A stretch of DNA of 64,000 bases from an uncultured Roseobacter sp. (GTDB lineage: Bacteria > Pseudomonadota > Alphaproteobacteria > Rhodobacterales > Rhodobacteraceae). The position numbers and the translations under genes were made by a program. The notes under the pieces were generated by a model. That model was not told the origin of the DNA. It did not search any database and saw only the letters and a program-made list of their open reading frames with translations. Shown piece after piece: positions 33,694 to 42,971 of this stretch; the first letter of the stretch is position 1; every line of letters starts with the position of its first letter. The stretch spans positions 62,001 through 126,000 of the forward strand of contig CANKZM010000009.1 in assembly GCA_947488305.1 (NCBI GenBank), in the 5' to 3' direction.

Positions 33694-35337
33694 ATGTCCG
33701 GCAATCCATTTGGCGCAGAAATCGACGCTCTCACCACGGAAATCATTCAACTCAATGCTCAGATTGCCGGAGCAAGTGGTGCTGCTGCCGATGCCTTGGC
33801 CGCTGAACGCAGCGCAAAGCTTCAAGCGGTAGCGAAAATCGACGCCATGTCAGAAGCTTGGCGGCTCGGTCGTCTGACCCAAGCGGTTGACGCACTCAAG
33901 GCACTGGCCGCGTCCGAGCTCGCGCGACAAGCCCGGATTGTGGATCGATTGAGGCGCATTCTGGTGGCGCAAGGCATAACACCGCTGGAACCAGCGCCGA
34001 CTCCGAATCCAACTCCAACCCCAATCCCGCAACCACAACCGGTGGTCAACACACCAACGCCCGTGACCCCACCTGCCGACGCGCCGGATACTGTCGGTCA
34101 GGGAGGTGGCTTGGCACAGCCCGCGCCACCAACCGCCCCCGTCCTTCCAGCGCCAACAGGCCCGCATAGACAAATCCTGATTGATGCGCCCGCCTTCGAT
34201 GCACTTTGTCGCGTCGCGCAAAGCGAGGTTGGCCATTTTGCGAAACATGGCGCGGATCAATTGGAGGGCGGTCTTTGCGCGGTCGTCGATACGATCATCA
34301 ACCGGGCCGCACACAAGAGGTTTCCCGACAGTATCGAAGGTGTGGTGAACCAGCGTTTCCAGTTTTCGGCATTGAACACGCTCGGCAGCTGGGAATTGCT
34401 GCCCGAGGCCAGGAGCAATATTCAGAGTATCATCCGCGATCATCTGAACGCGCGTGCGACCGGCAAAAACTGCGGCTTGGGTGGTGCCACACATTTTTTG
34501 AACCCGCATCTATCAAGCGCCAATGCGCTGGCCCAGTGGGGCAACCATGTCGTGAGTAATGCGGTTGCTTCCTTTGGCAATGACAGCAAGAAAGACGTTC
34601 ACTTTCATGGGTTTGCGCCCGGCACGCCCTTACCCAATCCTTACGCGATCCATTTTGGCATCTGGTCTCCTGTTTTCAGCGGGAAGGGAGAAGCGCAACG
34701 AAATGCGGCCGAAGAGCAACTGCGCACCGGCCTGCTGACAACTCTGGCGGCAGAAGTGGCGTTTTTTGACAACGGTCGTCTCAAGGAAGATCATGATGAC
34801 GTCTGGCAACGCATCGGGAATTATTGGAGCGCATTGGCTCTGCCGTATCACGGGCGCTCCAAAGTCACACTTGGCAACGGCAAAGTCGTCAACCCCGCAT
34901 GGTCCGCTGCTTTCATCAGCTGGGCGATCCTTCAGCAAGGGGTCGGGCAGGACCGTTTCAAGGGCGCTCAGGGACATTGGCGCTATGTGCAGGATGCAAT
35001 GACTGCCGATTTGCCTAACCCGCTCTTTGAAGCGATGGATCCCACAACCTATGCGCCCCAGCCCGGCGATTTGGTGCACTACGGTCGCGAATGGGCTTCA
35101 CAGTTCGACATGGCAGCGGCCAAAGAACATCTGCAAATTGATGGCTTTTATCCATCCCATTCGGATTTCGTCACAGAGGTCGATCTGACGAATGGTGAGA
35201 TCACAACAGTAGGGGGGAACGTGGCAAACACCGTTGGCACCAAGAAGCCCAAAATCACCTCGACGGGTATACTGAAACCACGTCGGAAAGGTGGCACATC
35301 CTTTCCCTGGATTGCTGTCTTGCGGATGAAGGCTTGA
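33694..35337 (+). CDS. SleB-type cell-wall hydrolase fused to a DUF2272 domain, no signal peptide
   Basis: This 547-aa protein has an N-terminal helical region (1-90), a Pro/Thr-rich linker (about 105-155, 'PTPNPTPTPIPQPQP'), a SleB/hydrolase_2 domain (about 165-310) with the catalytic-Glu motif 'CRVAQSEVGHF', 'LCAVVDTIINRAAHKRFP' and 'GATHFLNP', and a C-terminal DUF2272 domain (about 330-547) with 'VNPAWSAAFISWAILQQGVG' and 'PQPGDLVHYGR'. SleB domains are lytic transglycosylases of peptidoglycan; DUF2272 resembles NlpC/P60-like hydrolases but here has Ser at the nucleophile-like position. There is no signal peptide or membrane segment at the N-terminus, so export would need another route. 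GGAGG lies eight bases upstream of the ATG. It follows a lipoprotein gene. Confidence 0.78.
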   Translation: MSGNPFGAEIDALTTEIIQLNAQIAGASGAAADALAAERSAKLQAVAKIDAMSEAWRLGRLTQAVDALKALAASELARQARIVDRLRRILVAQGITPLEPAPTPNPTPTPIPQPQPVVNTPTPVTPPADAPDTVGQGGGLAQPAPPTAPVLPAPTGPHRQILIDAPAFDALCRVAQSEVGHFAKHGADQLEGGLCAVVDTIINRAAHKRFPDSIEGVVNQRFQFSALNTLGSWELLPEARSNIQSIIRDHLNARATGKNCGLGGATHFLNPHLSSANALAQWGNHVVSNAVASFGNDSKKDVHFHGFAPGTPLPNPYAIHFGIWSPVFSGKGEAQRNAAEEQLRTGLLTTLAAEVAFFDNGRLKEDHDDVWQRIGNYWSALALPYHGRSKVTLGNGKVVNPAWSAAFISWAILQQGVGQDRFKGAQGHWRYVQDAMTADLPNPLFEAMDPTTYAPQPGDLVHYGREWASQFDMAAAKEHLQIDGFYPSHSDFVTEVDLTNGEITTVGGNVANTVGTKKPKITSTGILKPRRKGGTSFPWIAVLRMKA

Positions 35338-35569
35338 CGGGGCGCTATACCAATATCCGGAGTTTTCCATCAGTCAGCCTTGTGCGTTTGACGGATTGAA
35401 CTGCATTAAGGGGTCTGGACACTAACCTTTCAGGCGTGTGCAGGCTTGATATGCAATGCCGGAATCAGGCCTTGGAAATTTGCAAAACGGCGAAATTTCG
35501 TTAATCTCGCTGGGTAGCGCTTTAGATTCGATTAAGCATTTGTTTCGACCCAGTTTGAGGGCCCACAGC

Positions 35570-37249
35570 ATGTCCGACATTTCCGGAATGGACAACGCCA
35601 CGGCAAAGGGAAAGCCTGAGGGTGCGGCGCAGCCGGATGCGACAGATCCGTCCAGCCGAAATCTGGAAGAAAGACTGGCAATTGCGCGCTCGAAAAGAGA
35701 GCAGGTCCTCAGGGCGAAAGGCAAGTCGTTGAAGAAGCCTGTCATGAAGCGACCCAGTTTCATGGATGATGACCCTGCCGCCAATTGGGACCTTTCGACA
35801 CCAGCACCCAATGAACAGCAGCAAGCACCAACCGCCTTTGTTCCGGCAGAAGAGACCGGAGACATTGAGGCAGAACACCCTTCGCCAACCGGTACACAGG
35901 CAAATCCGCCAACGCCAAGGAGCTCACTTTCTGTGTCTTGGGCCGTGGTTTTGGCATTTGCAGGCTTCTTCGGGCTGGGGTCGGGCATCGTTTTGAGCAT
36001 CGGTGCCGTGATTGCGTTGGGGTGGGTTTCGGTGCCTGATCTGTCGCCAAATCGGGCCATGGTCACGGCGTCCGCTCCGGAACAGAAGCCAGAGATCCAC
36101 ACAAATGTGTTCAAGCCCTTGGCACCACCGGTTGCAAACTCCGCGCGATTATCGCTACGGCATGTTGCGTTACAGCCGGTTGTAATCAATAGCCGCAGCG
36201 CACCCGCTTTCTACGCGGCGCTGGAAGCTGATCTTGGGATTGCGGCAATGCAGTCTCCAGCACCGCGGGTTGACGCCTCAGGTGGATCAGCGGAGTTGGT
36301 GTCTCGATTTGATTTTCAACCGGCAGCAGTTGCGATGACATTTGCCAACCCACTGCCACTTGCGAAAAGTCCTGCCCCATTTGCAAAAAGCGGGATAGCC
36401 GAGGACGTGGTGCCTCAAATCTTTGCAAAAAGCGAGATCAGACCCTTCACGCTGATGGCGAACCTCTCGGTGCCGGTCGTTGATGCCGTCTCGATCCAAG
36501 CCATATCGGTAGGTGATTTGTTGCATCGCCCATCAACGACGCCAACACCAACGCTTGCGAGGTCTTCGCCGGGTGTTGCGCCCACAATTGCCCGGGCCCA
36601 TCTCGCAAAACCTGTCGTGTTTGATGGCGTTATGGTGTCCTTGCCTTCGACGGAAAACCTGGACGGGGCGACCGTGGTCTTGGCGGCGCTCACGCTTGAT
36701 CCACCTGCAAAAAGCGTTCGAGCCAACGCGCCACTTTATGAGGAACATGCTGTTGCGCTGCCAGACATTGGCAAGCCGCATCTCCAAACGCCTACGCTTG
36801 CCAGGCGCCTTGGCCTGTCTGCGGAGGCCGCAAACAGAATTCGCCTTGTGACCTTTGCCCCTGCCAATGTACCGGATGATGCGCTTCAAGCTTATGCAGG
36901 CATATTGGGGGCAACCGGACTGCCCTTGGGACAGTTAAACCGGGTTAATTTCAAAGTCTCCAAGACGCATGTCCGATATTATCGGAACGAGGACAGTCAG
37001 ATTGCTCAAGCGTTGGCAGAAGAAGTGGATGGGGTTGCGCGCAATTTCTCAAACACTCGCGTTAGGCCGCCCGATGGTCAGGTAGAGCTTTGGCTGGAGG
37101 GCAATCGACGGGGGGTCCGTTCGACAATAGATGCGCCGGCACCGCCTGTGAATGAAGAGAAGCGCCGTGCCGTGCTCAAAGCAGAATTGGAGAGCCGCCT
37201 CGTAGATCGTTTGCGTCGAGGTGAACATCTCGGTGGCGCGTCGCGTTAG
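35570..37249 (+). CDS. Hypothetical single-pass membrane protein with C-terminal LytR_C-like domain
   Basis: This protein is 559 aa from ATG 35570 (GAGGG eight bases upstream; an in-frame ATG at 35456 is unlikely). Residues 1-120 are hydrophilic and cytoplasmic-looking with a basic helix (RLAIARSKREQVLRAKGK); 121-154 form one hydrophobic segment (AVVLAFAGFFGLGSGIVLSI); the rest is periplasmic, low-complexity and Ala/Pro-rich, with repeated 'FAKS'/'LAKS' phrases around 290-320. It ends in a compact domain (about 450-525: 'VRYYRNEDSQIAQALAEEV', 'RPPDGQVELWLEG') that resembles LytR C-terminal domains. I know no function. It is the first gene of a five-gene run ending at 41165. Confidence 0.6.
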   Translation: MSDISGMDNATAKGKPEGAAQPDATDPSSRNLEERLAIARSKREQVLRAKGKSLKKPVMKRPSFMDDDPAANWDLSTPAPNEQQQAPTAFVPAEETGDIEAEHPSPTGTQANPPTPRSSLSVSWAVVLAFAGFFGLGSGIVLSIGAVIALGWVSVPDLSPNRAMVTASAPEQKPEIHTNVFKPLAPPVANSARLSLRHVALQPVVINSRSAPAFYAALEADLGIAAMQSPAPRVDASGGSAELVSRFDFQPAAVAMTFANPLPLAKSPAPFAKSGIAEDVVPQIFAKSEIRPFTLMANLSVPVVDAVSIQAISVGDLLHRPSTTPTPTLARSSPGVAPTIARAHLAKPVVFDGVMVSLPSTENLDGATVVLAALTLDPPAKSVRANAPLYEEHAVALPDIGKPHLQTPTLARRLGLSAEAANRIRLVTFAPANVPDDALQAYAGILGATGLPLGQLNRVNFKVSKTHVRYYRNEDSQIAQALAEEVDGVARNFSNTRVRPPDGQVELWLEGNRRGVRSTIDAPAPPVNEEKRRAVLKAELESRLVDRLRRGEHLGGASR

Positions 37250-37299
37250 TTAAATTGTATTGATACTGCGGACGTCGATACGTTTGTTTGGATTTTTTT

Positions 37300-37605
37300 G
37301 TGGCGGATAAAAGACTTCTTGCGATTGTTACCGTCCTCATCTTGATGGGGTCAGCAGGTAATGCTCAACGGAGTCCCAGCATTGATGAATTACGCACCAT
37401 CGAAGGTCTGATCGAAGGTGGAGATTGGCGCGCGCTCTATAGTTATGTCGTGTCAAATCCCGATCTGACGAGCGGCGACAGCGCCCTCGCTACGGAATTG
37501 AGATCTTTCGCAGAAGATGTGGAGCAGGGGCGTCTGGATCAGTTCGACGCGCCTGAACCTACACCGGCGGTTACACAATCCGCTGTAAACACCAGTATCT
37601 ATTAA
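37300..37605 (+). CDS. Hypothetical small secreted protein
   Basis: This protein is about 101 aa from GTG 37300 (an alternative TTG at 37288 adds four residues; neither has a clear ribosome site). It has an N-terminal signal-like helix (LLAIVTVLILMGSAGNAQ) and an acidic mature part ('LRTIEGLIEGGDWRALYSYVVSNPDL', 'ELRSFAEDVEQGRLDQF'), with a short Pro/Thr tail. There is no recognisable family. It lies 50 bases after the membrane protein and four bases before the first glycosyltransferase-like gene, so probably belongs to the same transcript. Confidence 0.55.
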   Translation: MADKRLLAIVTVLILMGSAGNAQRSPSIDELRTIEGLIEGGDWRALYSYVVSNPDLTSGDSALATELRSFAEDVEQGRLDQFDAPEPTPAVTQSAVNTSIY

Positions 37606-37609
37606 TCCT

Positions 37610-38671
37610 ATGAAAGCAGGTGCAAGACCCAGCGTAGCGTATGTTCTCGACCCGGGATTTCCTGGTGGTACTTCCTCCGCTGTTGCGGCTGAGTTGGAAG
37701 TCGCTGTCAAATACTCGAAAGTGCAGGTCTATGCTCTGGATACACGCATGTTTCCTGGTCGGCGCGTAGCCCCCCAACTCAAGGCAGCGCTGAAGCGTTT
37801 GAAAATACAGATCATTTGGGATTGCCAAACGATCTCTGCTGATGTCGTCATATTTCATAACCCATCCTGTTTGAAATTTCAGGACCAGATGGGGCTGAGA
37901 CTGTTTGCGCGCCACCTGATCGTTGTCACCCATGAGAATTTTCAAAGGCCGGGCGGGGCATTGGCCTTCGACGTGACCAAGTGCCTTTCGCAGATCGAAC
38001 AAGGTTCTATCGCTCTGCATCGTAGTCTGGCACCGGTATCAAAGTGGAATCGGCAAACCGTCGAAAACTGGCTGGCGGAAAACCCGTTTCCGTCAAGTTG
38101 GTCCGTATTACCGGTTGAGTGGTTCAACATCTTTGATGACGACTTCAAAGTGCCAACGTCCCATCCAAAAGACAGGCGAGGGCGTCATTCGCGACCGGGG
38201 TCAGAGAAATTTCCAAACCGTGATGTACTTAACGCCTGTTTTCCAAAAGAGGCTGAAAACAACGTGATTTTGGGCGCAGATGTCCTGATGCGGACGCTGG
38301 ACCGACCAAGTTACTGGACGCTTTTTCCCTTCGGCAGCATAAGCATTGAACAGTATTTTGATGAGATCGATTTTCTTGTGTATTTCACAGCGCCAACTTG
38401 GCGGGAAAGCTTTGGACGGGTGATTGCTGAAGCAATTGCGGCCGGAATAATTGCAATTACGGACCCCGACACGGCCAGCACCTTCGAAGGCGGGGCGATC
38501 GGTGCAAGCCCCGAGGACGTGAACCAGATCATCGCGCAGTATGTTCAAAAGCCAGACCGTTATGCAGAAGATGTCATCACCGCTCAGAATGCGTTGAGCC
38601 GTTTCTCACCCAAAGCGTTTGGCGATCAATTCAACCAGATCATTCAACAGGCGGCAGGAACAAATACATGA
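37610..38671 (+). CDS. Glycosyltransferase-like protein (GT-B fold, GT4-like)
   Basis: This 353-aa protein shows an N-terminal nucleotide-fold start 'SVAYVLDPGFPGGTSSAVAAELEVA' (G-G-T-S typical of GT4 acceptor domains) and a C-terminal donor-domain segment 'DFLVYFTAPTWRESFGRVIAEAIAAGIIAIT' near residues 255-286. There E-x7-E (ESFGRVIAE) is the usual retaining GT-B signature. The middle is divergent and I cannot name the sugar. No signal peptide is present, so it is presumably cytoplasmic. Its stop overlaps the next glycosyltransferase-like gene by 4 bases. Confidence 0.7.
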   Translation: MKAGARPSVAYVLDPGFPGGTSSAVAAELEVAVKYSKVQVYALDTRMFPGRRVAPQLKAALKRLKIQIIWDCQTISADVVIFHNPSCLKFQDQMGLRLFARHLIVVTHENFQRPGGALAFDVTKCLSQIEQGSIALHRSLAPVSKWNRQTVENWLAENPFPSSWSVLPVEWFNIFDDDFKVPTSHPKDRRGRHSRPGSEKFPNRDVLNACFPKEAENNVILGADVLMRTLDRPSYWTLFPFGSISIEQYFDEIDFLVYFTAPTWRESFGRVIAEAIAAGIIAITDPDTASTFEGGAIGASPEDVNQIIAQYVQKPDRYAEDVITAQNALSRFSPKAFGDQFNQIIQQAAGTNT

Positions 38672-40734
38672 TACTACTGTGCTGCGGCCAGATCTCCTCA
38701 AAACACTTTGACGCGCTTGCTCTGTTTGCATTGCAATTGGAAAGCCGTGGCCATCAGGTAATGATCGACCAGCGCTTCATGCCAGAGGACGTGACGAAGC
38801 AAATAAAGTTTGAGGCCGCCCCGTTTCTGGTCGACGTCGAGGACGTGACGCCAACCCAAGTTCTCATTATTGGCGCGGAAGAAATTTCGGAAGAGGTCCA
38901 GCGACTACTGAGCCTGCACTCCTTTGAGTCCGCGCCGCCCGTTCACGTCATCGGTGATTTCAAAGATGTTCAGACTGAGGTGAATGCCCGGAACAAGGTA
39001 GCCTACGCGATCGGGAGGGAACCCGACCTTTTTGATTTGGCGGCTCATCGGTGGAGCCCGTTTGTGGAGGGCGCAATCGCACCATTGTTGAGTGCGATCG
39101 ACGATGTTCCACAACAACAACCAGGTGATCGGTCTCGGGTCCTAGTCTATTTGCCTTTTGAGAAAATCAGCGAAAACGAAACTGCCATCGGCCAGCTGTC
39201 TGTGATCCATCACGGGCAGGACGTGGACTTGCATATTCTGACAAATGCAAAGGGCAAAGATGCCATCGCCAGTTCGCGGTACGCGGAGTTATCCGTGTTC
39301 GGCTATAGTGAATTGCCGCCGGGAGACTTGCTTCATTACTTTGATGTTCTGGCTTTTTTTGGTGTGAACATTCCGGGAGAGCGTATGGCCGTTCTTGCCT
39401 TGAATGCCATGGGGGCGGGGAAGGTCGTAATTGATTGCACGGAAACCTCTGCTTTCATTCAAGCCGGTGCACCGGTTGTCAAAGGGCCAGTACAGTTAGA
39501 GGCATTGTCAGGATACTTGCTTGATACGGTGGTTCGCAACCGGTCAGAGATCGGGCAAAGAGCCCAGCAGGCTGATTGGCTGAAACAGTTCGACATGGCG
39601 TTGTTGGAGCGAAACCTGGGTGTCGATACCCCTCAGATGAAAACGCTACCACGCGAACCACAAACACTTTTTCTGCCCACAAATGGAAACGGGTTAGGGC
39701 ATGCGCAGCGATGCGCTCTCATCGCAGAAGAAATGGCCGAAGACAGGGCTGTTCAATTCGCCGCGTTCCCAAGCTGCGTCGGACTGTTGCAAGACCGTGG
39801 GTTCCCTTGTGTGCCGTTGGTCGCGCGCAGTGACCAGCACACAGAAGAATTTGCGGCAGATCTGGTCAATTACCTTAGACTGCGCAATGCGGTCCGTGCC
39901 GGTGATCAGCTGGTGTTTGATGGTGGTTATGTTTTTGATTCCGTCTACAGAACGATCACAAGGTTGAAAATCTCGGCGGTCTGGATCAGGCGTGGGCTTT
40001 GGCGTCCGGGGCAGGTTCAGTCCGTGGCGCTGGAACGGGAGCGCGCGTTCTCACAAGTCATCGTCCCGAAAGAAGCTTTCGAGGAGTTGAACACTGACTA
40101 TACATTAGGACCCGCGGTTAAAAAGGTTGGGCCAATTGTTGGTCGCAAGAGATTGACCGCTGATGAAAAAACCAATTTGCGGGAACGCCTGTCAGCCCAT
40201 TTTGGGCATAGCTTCGAAACACTGGTTGTAACGATGTTAGGCGGCGGTGTGGCCTCTCGACGGGCAGCACAAACGCAGTTCCTATGCAGCTTGTTTGCGC
40301 AACGCCGGGATTGTCTGCATTTGGTCATCGCGTGGCCTCATGCTGTGGTAGCCAACAGCCTCTATGGTTGGGAAAACAGCCATGTGGTTCAGACATCCAA
40401 TGCCGCCGAACTGTGTCAGGCATCGGATTTGTGCATTTCTGCTGCTGGCTACAATTCCTTTCACGAACTTCTCTATGCGGGGGTGCCCAGCATCTTCATT
40501 CCGCAGTCAGCGCCATACCTCGATGACCAGGAGCGCCGGGCGCGTGCAGCACTGGACCGGGGCGTCGCGGGTTTGGCCTTGGACAAGGAACTGCTGCATC
40601 TGGAGCGTGAGGTATCTGCCTTCCTCGACGGTGGAAAGTCGGATGCCATACGCCAAGCATTGAGCGAGCTTTCCTTGCCGGATCCCGGTAACGCTGCGGC
40701 CGCCCGATTGATCGAAGAGGGGATAAGGCCATGA
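38668..40734 (+). CDS. Two-part glycosyltransferase-like protein with MurG/GT28-like C-terminal half
   Basis: This 688-aa protein combines two units. The C-terminal half (about 330-688) is GT28/MurG-like, with 'LFLPTNGNGLGHAQRCALIAEEM' near 331-352 (the GxGH loop) and 'CISAAGYNSFHELLYAGVPSIFIPQSAPYLDDQERRA' near 590-627, the donor-binding pattern of inverting GT-B enzymes. The N-terminal half has a degenerate GT-B look ('LVYLPFEKISENETAIGQL', 'ERMAVLALNAMGAGKVVID'). Such double modules occur in enzymes making capsule or protein-linked glycans. No membrane segment. It overlaps both neighbours by 4 bases. Substrates are unknown. Confidence 0.65.
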   Translation: MILLCCGQISSKHFDALALFALQLESRGHQVMIDQRFMPEDVTKQIKFEAAPFLVDVEDVTPTQVLIIGAEEISEEVQRLLSLHSFESAPPVHVIGDFKDVQTEVNARNKVAYAIGREPDLFDLAAHRWSPFVEGAIAPLLSAIDDVPQQQPGDRSRVLVYLPFEKISENETAIGQLSVIHHGQDVDLHILTNAKGKDAIASSRYAELSVFGYSELPPGDLLHYFDVLAFFGVNIPGERMAVLALNAMGAGKVVIDCTETSAFIQAGAPVVKGPVQLEALSGYLLDTVVRNRSEIGQRAQQADWLKQFDMALLERNLGVDTPQMKTLPREPQTLFLPTNGNGLGHAQRCALIAEEMAEDRAVQFAAFPSCVGLLQDRGFPCVPLVARSDQHTEEFAADLVNYLRLRNAVRAGDQLVFDGGYVFDSVYRTITRLKISAVWIRRGLWRPGQVQSVALERERAFSQVIVPKEAFEELNTDYTLGPAVKKVGPIVGRKRLTADEKTNLRERLSAHFGHSFETLVVTMLGGGVASRRAAQTQFLCSLFAQRRDCLHLVIAWPHAVVANSLYGWENSHVVQTSNAAELCQASDLCISAAGYNSFHELLYAGVPSIFIPQSAPYLDDQERRARAALDRGVAGLALDKELLHLEREVSAFLDGGKSDAIRQALSELSLPDPGNAAAARLIEEGIRP

Positions 40735-41165
40735 TTGTCGAAATTGGATACGCCGAGATACTGGCCAACTTGTCGCGCAACAAGCCAATCGATCTGGATC
40801 AGGTTGTCTTTGACCAAAAGAAGTCGGCAGCGTTGAACCCACTGGTGTCATCGGGGGTGCCGGTACCGGGAACGCTTTGGAAACTGCGCGAAGACGGTCA
40901 TTCCTTCATCGGTTTGAGGATCAAGAAACCTGTCGCAGAGCCGGAAACTCTCGCAGCCAAACTGTGTTCGATCGCATTAGAGCGACAAGTCCATCCGGTT
41001 TTTCTGAGCTATATCAGCCAGAAAGTCATGCAGCATTATGGCTTCCGCGTTGAGCAACTCTCCGGATTACCTCCCGAAGCACAACAGCAGTTCGAACAGC
41101 AATTGGTGAGTTTCTGGGGACTTGCGCTGGTCATTGACGTTTCGGAGATCGAAAACCTAGGATAA
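40731..41165 (+). CDS. Hypothetical protein at the end of the glycosyltransferase operon
   Basis: This 144-aa soluble protein overlaps the preceding gene by 4 bases. It shows mixed alpha/beta character ('PVPGTLWKLREDGHSFIGLRI', 'LAAKLCSIALERQVHPVFLSYI') and ends 'FWGLALVIDVSEIENLG'. It has no signal, no membrane helix and no family I can name. Strict coupling to the two glycosyltransferase-like genes suggests an accessory or regulatory part of the same pathway. Confidence 0.6.
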   Translation: MIVEIGYAEILANLSRNKPIDLDQVVFDQKKSAALNPLVSSGVPVPGTLWKLREDGHSFIGLRIKKPVAEPETLAAKLCSIALERQVHPVFLSYISQKVMQHYGFRVEQLSGLPPEAQQQFEQQLVSFWGLALVIDVSEIENLG

Positions 41166-41504
41166 GCGAAGTTTACTTGACAAGCATTTCTACCTAAGGG
41201 AGAGCGCTTGGTTTCTTATTCAACCAAATGGCCAAATTTGCAGATTCCGCATCGATCCCACACCATAAAAAATCGGGGGACTGAGCGCCTTTTGTGGCGC
41301 GTCCGTAAACAGTCTCAAAACACGGCCGACTATTTTTTTTGTATATAAATTAGCAACTTAAACCTATCTTATACTATTCGGCTGCCAATCATTGCCGGAT
41401 TCCCGCCCAATTACCCTTTTTCGCCACAATCCTTTGGCATGACTACCAGCCAAGACCCGAATCACGTGTATCGGGGGCGGTTAGTCATAGGACGGTTGTG
41501 TAAG
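41166..41504. other. AT-rich intergenic region upstream of the TadG/TadE genes
   Basis: A 339-base gap with no gene I can support, apart from a possible 22-codon N-terminal extension of the next gene from ATG 41439. It contains a small GCGCC/GGCGC hairpin at 41285-41300, a T8 run at 41333-41340, and an AT-rich block (41330-41380) with TATAAA- and TATACT-like hexamers that is the likely promoter zone of the TadG/TadE operon. Confidence 0.45.
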
Positions 41505-42971
41505 ATGAGATTTGAAACAACATTGCGCTATTTGCAGGAGCGCGAGCTTCTTCGTAAACGCCTGAACCGGTTTTCGCAGGACGAAGACGGTGCTCTGACT
41601 ATATTTGCCAGCTTCATGGTTCTGATGATGCTGATGGTTTGCGGGATCGCCGTTGACTTGATGCAGAATGAAATGATGCGGACCCGCGTGCAAAACACCT
41701 TGGACCGTGCAATCCTCGCGGCCTCCGATCTTGATCAACCTTTGCCAGCTGATGATGTGGTTGACGACTATTTCGCAAAAGCTGGCATGTCGGAGTTCTT
41801 GGATGATGTCGAGATCACACCAGGCGCTGAGCTTCCGACAACGAACTACAGGATCGTAAAGGCCGAAGCGCGGACCAGAACGCCTTCCATTTACATGGCA
41901 ATGACAGGTGTTAATTCGTTGCCCGTCTACGCAGGGGGGACCGCTGAGGAGACGATCGAAAACACTGAGATTTCTCTCGTGATCGACATCTCCGGGTCGA
42001 TGCGGAACAACGGAAAAATGACCAATCTTCGCACAGCCGCGAAAGAGTTTATCGGCGCGGTTCTGGAAGGTAACGCAGCAAATACGACATCCCTTAACGT
42101 CGTGCCATATGCAGGCCAGGTGAACCCTGGTCCGGTCATATTTGACCGGGCTAACGGATCGCGCTTCGCGACCTTCATTGAAAATGATGAGGGCGAGGAC
42201 GTCCTTTACGGTTATACTTATGAAGACGACGACGGGAATGTTGTCTCTGTGCCCTACAACACCATCGCGCACTGCCTTGAACTTGCCAGTTCAGACTTTG
42301 ACAACATCAATCTTCCGTCCGGCGGTTATGACCAGATCCCATATTTCATGAATTGGGCAATCGCGGCCAACGTTATGGACTGGGGCTGGTGCCCGCAGGA
42401 TAACTCCGCCATCCGTTATGCGCAGAATAATGTCTCGGATCTGAAGAAATTCATCGACGACATCCGTATGCATGATGGAACTGGCACGCACTACGGGATG
42501 AAATATGGCGTGGCTTTGCTGAACTCAACGTCAAACAGCGCCTTCAGAGCACTCAATACCGAAGGTCTGGTGCCTGATCGTTTTGTAGAACGCCCCGCGC
42601 CCTTTACGGACGACGACACCCGGAAATTCATCGTTCTTATGACAGATGGTCAGATCACCGATCAGTTCCGTCCGTCGGACAAGAATGATCCTGAGAACCC
42701 TACGGTAGTTTTGAACAGCCGCAAGGAAGATAAAGAGAAGTACTCGACCAGAAACACGAACGTTCAGAACTTCTACAAGGTCTGCAACCAGGCGAAGGCA
42801 AACGGTATCACCGTATATACAATTGCTTTTGAAGCGCCGTCGAACGCGATTACCGAAATGCGCAATTGCGCCACGTCCGAGAACTTCTTCTACAAGGTGG
42901 AAGGTGTCGAGATCTCAACCGCTTTCAAGTCTATCGCTCGGCAGATCAATGAATTGAGACTGACCCAATGA
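41505..42971 (+). CDS. TadG-like pilus assembly protein with von Willebrand A domain
   Basis: This protein is 488 aa from ATG 41505 (an in-frame ATG at 41439 is possible). After a basic N-terminus, the TadE/TadG-type motif 'FSQDEDGALTIFASFMVLMMLMVCGIAVDLMQNEMM' forms the single membrane helix (about residues 24-58). The periplasmic part holds a vWA domain with the MIDAS start D-x-S-x-S at about residues 161-165 (VIDISGSM) and 'VLMTDGQITD' about 406-415. TadG-like proteins anchor or tune Flp/Tad pili and bind metal through the MIDAS site. ATGA overlap with a TadE-like gene. The tad ATPase/secretin genes are not in the window. Confidence 0.82.
   Translation: MRFETTLRYLQERELLRKRLNRFSQDEDGALTIFASFMVLMMLMVCGIAVDLMQNEMMRTRVQNTLDRAILAASDLDQPLPADDVVDDYFAKAGMSEFLDDVEITPGAELPTTNYRIVKAEARTRTPSIYMAMTGVNSLPVYAGGTAEETIENTEISLVIDISGSMRNNGKMTNLRTAAKEFIGAVLEGNAANTTSLNVVPYAGQVNPGPVIFDRANGSRFATFIENDEGEDVLYGYTYEDDDGNVVSVPYNTIAHCLELASSDFDNINLPSGGYDQIPYFMNWAIAANVMDWGWCPQDNSAIRYAQNNVSDLKKFIDDIRMHDGTGTHYGMKYGVALLNSTSNSAFRALNTEGLVPDRFVERPAPFTDDDTRKFIVLMTDGQITDQFRPSDKNDPENPTVVLNSRKEDKEKYSTRNTNVQNFYKVCNQAKANGITVYTIAFEAPSNAITEMRNCATSENFFYKVEGVEISTAFKSIARQINELRLTQ

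Noticed and set aside
35491-35500. Perfect palindrome CGAAATTTCG upstream of the glycosyltransferase operon as operator
   Set aside because: A single 10-bp palindrome is expected by chance in 64 kb; no second copy was seen near related genes.
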